Source of the DNA: Candidatus Delongbacteria bacterium
GTDB lineage: Bacteria; UBA4055
Reading direction: 5' to 3'
DNA length: 64,000 nt
Assembly (NCBI GenBank): GCA_003477045.1
Contig: DMTS01000056.1
Location: 40,788-104,787 of the forward strand
This document shows, in pieces, positions 62,512-64,000 of the stretch. Both the position numbers and the translations under genes were made by a program. Each line of letters begins with the position of its first letter. The stretch's first letter is position 1. Below the pieces are notes generated by a model. It had not been told where the DNA came from. It did no database searches and saw nothing but the letters and a program-made list of their open reading frames with translations.

Positions 62512-64000
62512 ATGTCTGATAAGAAATTCTACATCATCGCCGTAGCGTTATTAATAATAGCGATCACTTTCAGCTATAAATACGAAGAAGGAGAAGCGTC
62601 GAACGGCGGAAATTCTCTAAACTATTTCCAGAAGATGAACTACATTTTAAGGGTCGTGGACAATGTATATGTTGACGAGCCTGATATCGATAAGGTTATG
62701 GAAGGCGCTATCGAAGGTATGCTTAAAACTCTTGATCCTCACTCATCATATATTCCAGCTGATAAACAAAAAGAGGTGGAAGAGGATTTTGAAGGGGTTT
62801 TCGGAGGCATCGGAATTGAGTTTGAAATTAAAGATAAATATCTTACTGTTATATCTGCGATCCCCGAAACACCGTCAGAAAGGATCGGACTGATGCCCGG
62901 AGATAAAATTATCAGAATAGATTCCAAAACAGCTTACGATATTACGACTGAGGATGTTTTTAAAAGACTTAAAGGCCCTATCGGGTCCAAAGTAAACATA
63001 ACCGTAGCCAGAGCAGGTGCTTCAGAGCCTATGGATTACGAAATAATAAGAGCTGCGATACCGATCTACAGCGTGGTCGCAGAATGTATGCTTGAAGATA
63101 AGGTAACCGGTTATATTTCGATAAACAGGTTCGCAAATAAAACTTCCCAGGAGCTGGAGGACGCATTGAACGCACTGACAAAAAAAGGAATGAAAAGACT
63201 TGTTCTTGACCTTAGAGGCAACCCCGGCGGATTGATGGATCAGGCAGTAGAAGTTGTTGAAAAGTTTATCGGAATAAACAAAATGATAGTTTACACCAAA
63301 GGAAGATTCAAGGATTTTGATGAGGAATTTTATTCAACTATAGACGGCAATCATAAGGATCTTCCCCTGATAGTTCTTATTGATGCAGGCTCGGCTTCAG
63401 CTTCAGAAATTGTCAGCGGAGCTTTGCAGGATCATGACAGAGCTTATATTCTGGGTGCTAAATCTTTCGGTAAAGGCCTTGTTCAGCGTCCTTTCGATCT
63501 GGGTGACGGTTCAGTGGCAAGAATAACTATTTCCAGATATTATACACCTACAGGCAGGCTTATCCAGAGACCGTACGACGAGGGAACGGAAAGTTATTTT
63601 CTTGACAGGTACATGGATCCGGAGCTTATGACCGAGCAGGAAAAGGCGAAGGAAGATTCAATTAAAAAAGCTGAAACATTTTACACGCTGAACAAAAAGA
63701 GGGTCGTTTACGGCGGCGGCGGGATAACTCCTGATTCGCTGATCACTTATGACCCGTATTCAGACCTGATGTCAGATCTGTTCAGGATGAGAGTATTTCA
63801 GGATCATGCAATTGATTTTTTTAATATTATGAACGGCAAAGAAACCGGATGGAAAAACGATTTTGAAAAATACTATAAAGATTTCACCGTCTCTGAAAGT
63901 ATGGTAGAAGATTTCATAAACGTTGCAAAAAGAAATAAAATAAATATACTTGAAACGGTTCCGGATAAGAAGGAGATGGCTAAAAAAGAATACTATTATT
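62512..64000 (+). CDS. S41 C-terminal processing peptidase (cut by window edge)
   Basis: At least 496 residues, open at position 64000. An N-terminal membrane anchor (about 6-21), the DPHSSYI motif (75-81), a PDZ domain (about 95-180) and the S41 catalytic core follow. By spacing, the Ser/Lys dyad is S296 in GSASASE and K321 in SFGKG, 25 residues apart as in Prc/CtpA. These trim exported proteins, often peptidoglycan hydrolases. The C-terminus lies outside the window. Confidence 0.94.
   Translation, partial: MSDKKFYIIAVALLIIAITFSYKYEEGEASNGGNSLNYFQKMNYILRVVDNVYVDEPDIDKVMEGAIEGMLKTLDPHSSYIPADKQKEVEEDFEGVFGGIGIEFEIKDKYLTVISAIPETPSERIGLMPGDKIIRIDSKTAYDITTEDVFKRLKGPIGSKVNITVARAGASEPMDYEIIRAAIPIYSVVAECMLEDKVTGYISINRFANKTSQELEDALNALTKKGMKRLVLDLRGNPGGLMDQAVEVVEKFIGINKMIVYTKGRFKDFDEEFYSTIDGNHKDLPLIVLIDAGSASASEIVSGALQDHDRAYILGAKSFGKGLVQRPFDLGDGSVARITISRYYTPTGRLIQRPYDEGTESYFLDRYMDPELMTEQEKAKEDSIKKAETFYTLNKKRVVYGGGGITPDSLITYDPYSDLMSDLFRMRVFQDHAIDFFNIMNGKETGWKNDFEKYYKDFTVSESMVEDFINVAKRNKINILETVPDKKEMAKKEYYY

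Noticed and set aside
1..64000. Phage, insertion sequence, CRISPR array or defence island
   Set aside because: No integrase, transposase, Cas, toxin-antitoxin or structural phage gene was seen, and no regularly spaced direct repeats; almost all DNA is accounted for by housekeeping genes.

Overview
The window looks like a chromosomal segment of an uncultured, diderm (LPS-bearing) bacterium of the wider FCB group (Fibrobacterota-Chlorobiota-Bacteroidota and related candidate phyla such as Cloacimonadota, Delongbacteria or Marinimicrobia). This is inference. The DNA is AT-rich. There is an LptE-type lipoprotein, several lipoproteins and outer-membrane-like proteins, an RRM RNA-binding protein with a glycine-rich tail, a 29-residue basic AURKAIP1/COX24-type protein next to HU, and an SbsA-type Ig-like lipoprotein, all common in that group. 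The best promoter candidates are TTGACA/TATAAT-like with 17 bp spacing rather than the Bacteroidota -33/-7 type, which argues against Bacteroidota proper. I see no phage, insertion sequence, CRISPR array or toxin-antitoxin pair. The window is densely packed housekeeping DNA.

Layout. 1-3 kb, minus strand: two tandem histidine ammonia-lyase genes (one cut by the window edge) and a secreted TolB_N/CsgG-like TPR protein. 3.2-7.5 kb, plus: a very large probable outer-membrane protein and a beta-propeller lipoprotein. 7.5-9.6 kb, minus: sigma-54 activator, LptE-like lipoprotein, adenosine-specific kinase. 9.8-12.5 kb, plus: RRM protein, FAD oxidoreductase, HutD-like protein. 12.5-14.8 kb, minus: DUF58 protein and AhcY. 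15-19 kb, plus: flavodoxin, PurF, a TPR-like protein, an acidic coiled coil and a short L,D-transpeptidase. 19-26.4 kb, minus: an envelope and cofactor run (panB, panC, GlmU-type uridyltransferase, small secreted protein, LytR_C protein, MurL-like epimerase, MurD, M48-TerB protein). 26.6-33.7 kb, plus: ApbE, PyrK, TrpS, phosphohexomutase, LysM transglycosylase, HU, mini-protein. 33.7-42.5 kb, mixed: HAD phosphatase, ornithine-decarboxylase-like enzyme, RimO, two proline tRNAs, Obg, DprA, QueC, PBP5-type carboxypeptidase, radical SAM protein. 42.6-64 kb, all plus: phosphodiesterase, NadC, Ig-like lipoprotein, ManC, Crp/Fnr regulator, PHP phosphatase, GpsA, RsmI, a TolB_N/CsgG-VWA fusion, an RsmI paralogue, nitroreductase, a secreted metalloprotease-like protein, a response-regulator/HD-GYP protein, DUF4159, a TrmH-family methyltransferase, DAHP synthase, SpoIID, RodA, a GlmU-like left-handed beta-helix protein and an S41 protease cut by the right edge.

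How they work together. The strongest theme is cell-envelope building: MurD plus MurL-like epimerase, GlmU-type enzymes, RodA, SpoIID, D,D-carboxypeptidase, L,D-transpeptidase, lytic transglycosylase, LptE and the GDP-mannose enzymes. Many genes overlap by 4-11 bp, so operons are long and translationally coupled. The most notable points are the MurD-MurL pair, which predicts an L-Glu-then-epimerise route to the D-Glu of peptidoglycan; a queC gene that appears to start at CTG; a dprA ribosome-binding site buried in a hairpin; and the TolB_N/CsgG-VWA fusion set between two RsmI-family genes. I did not find a convincing wholly new multi-gene system.
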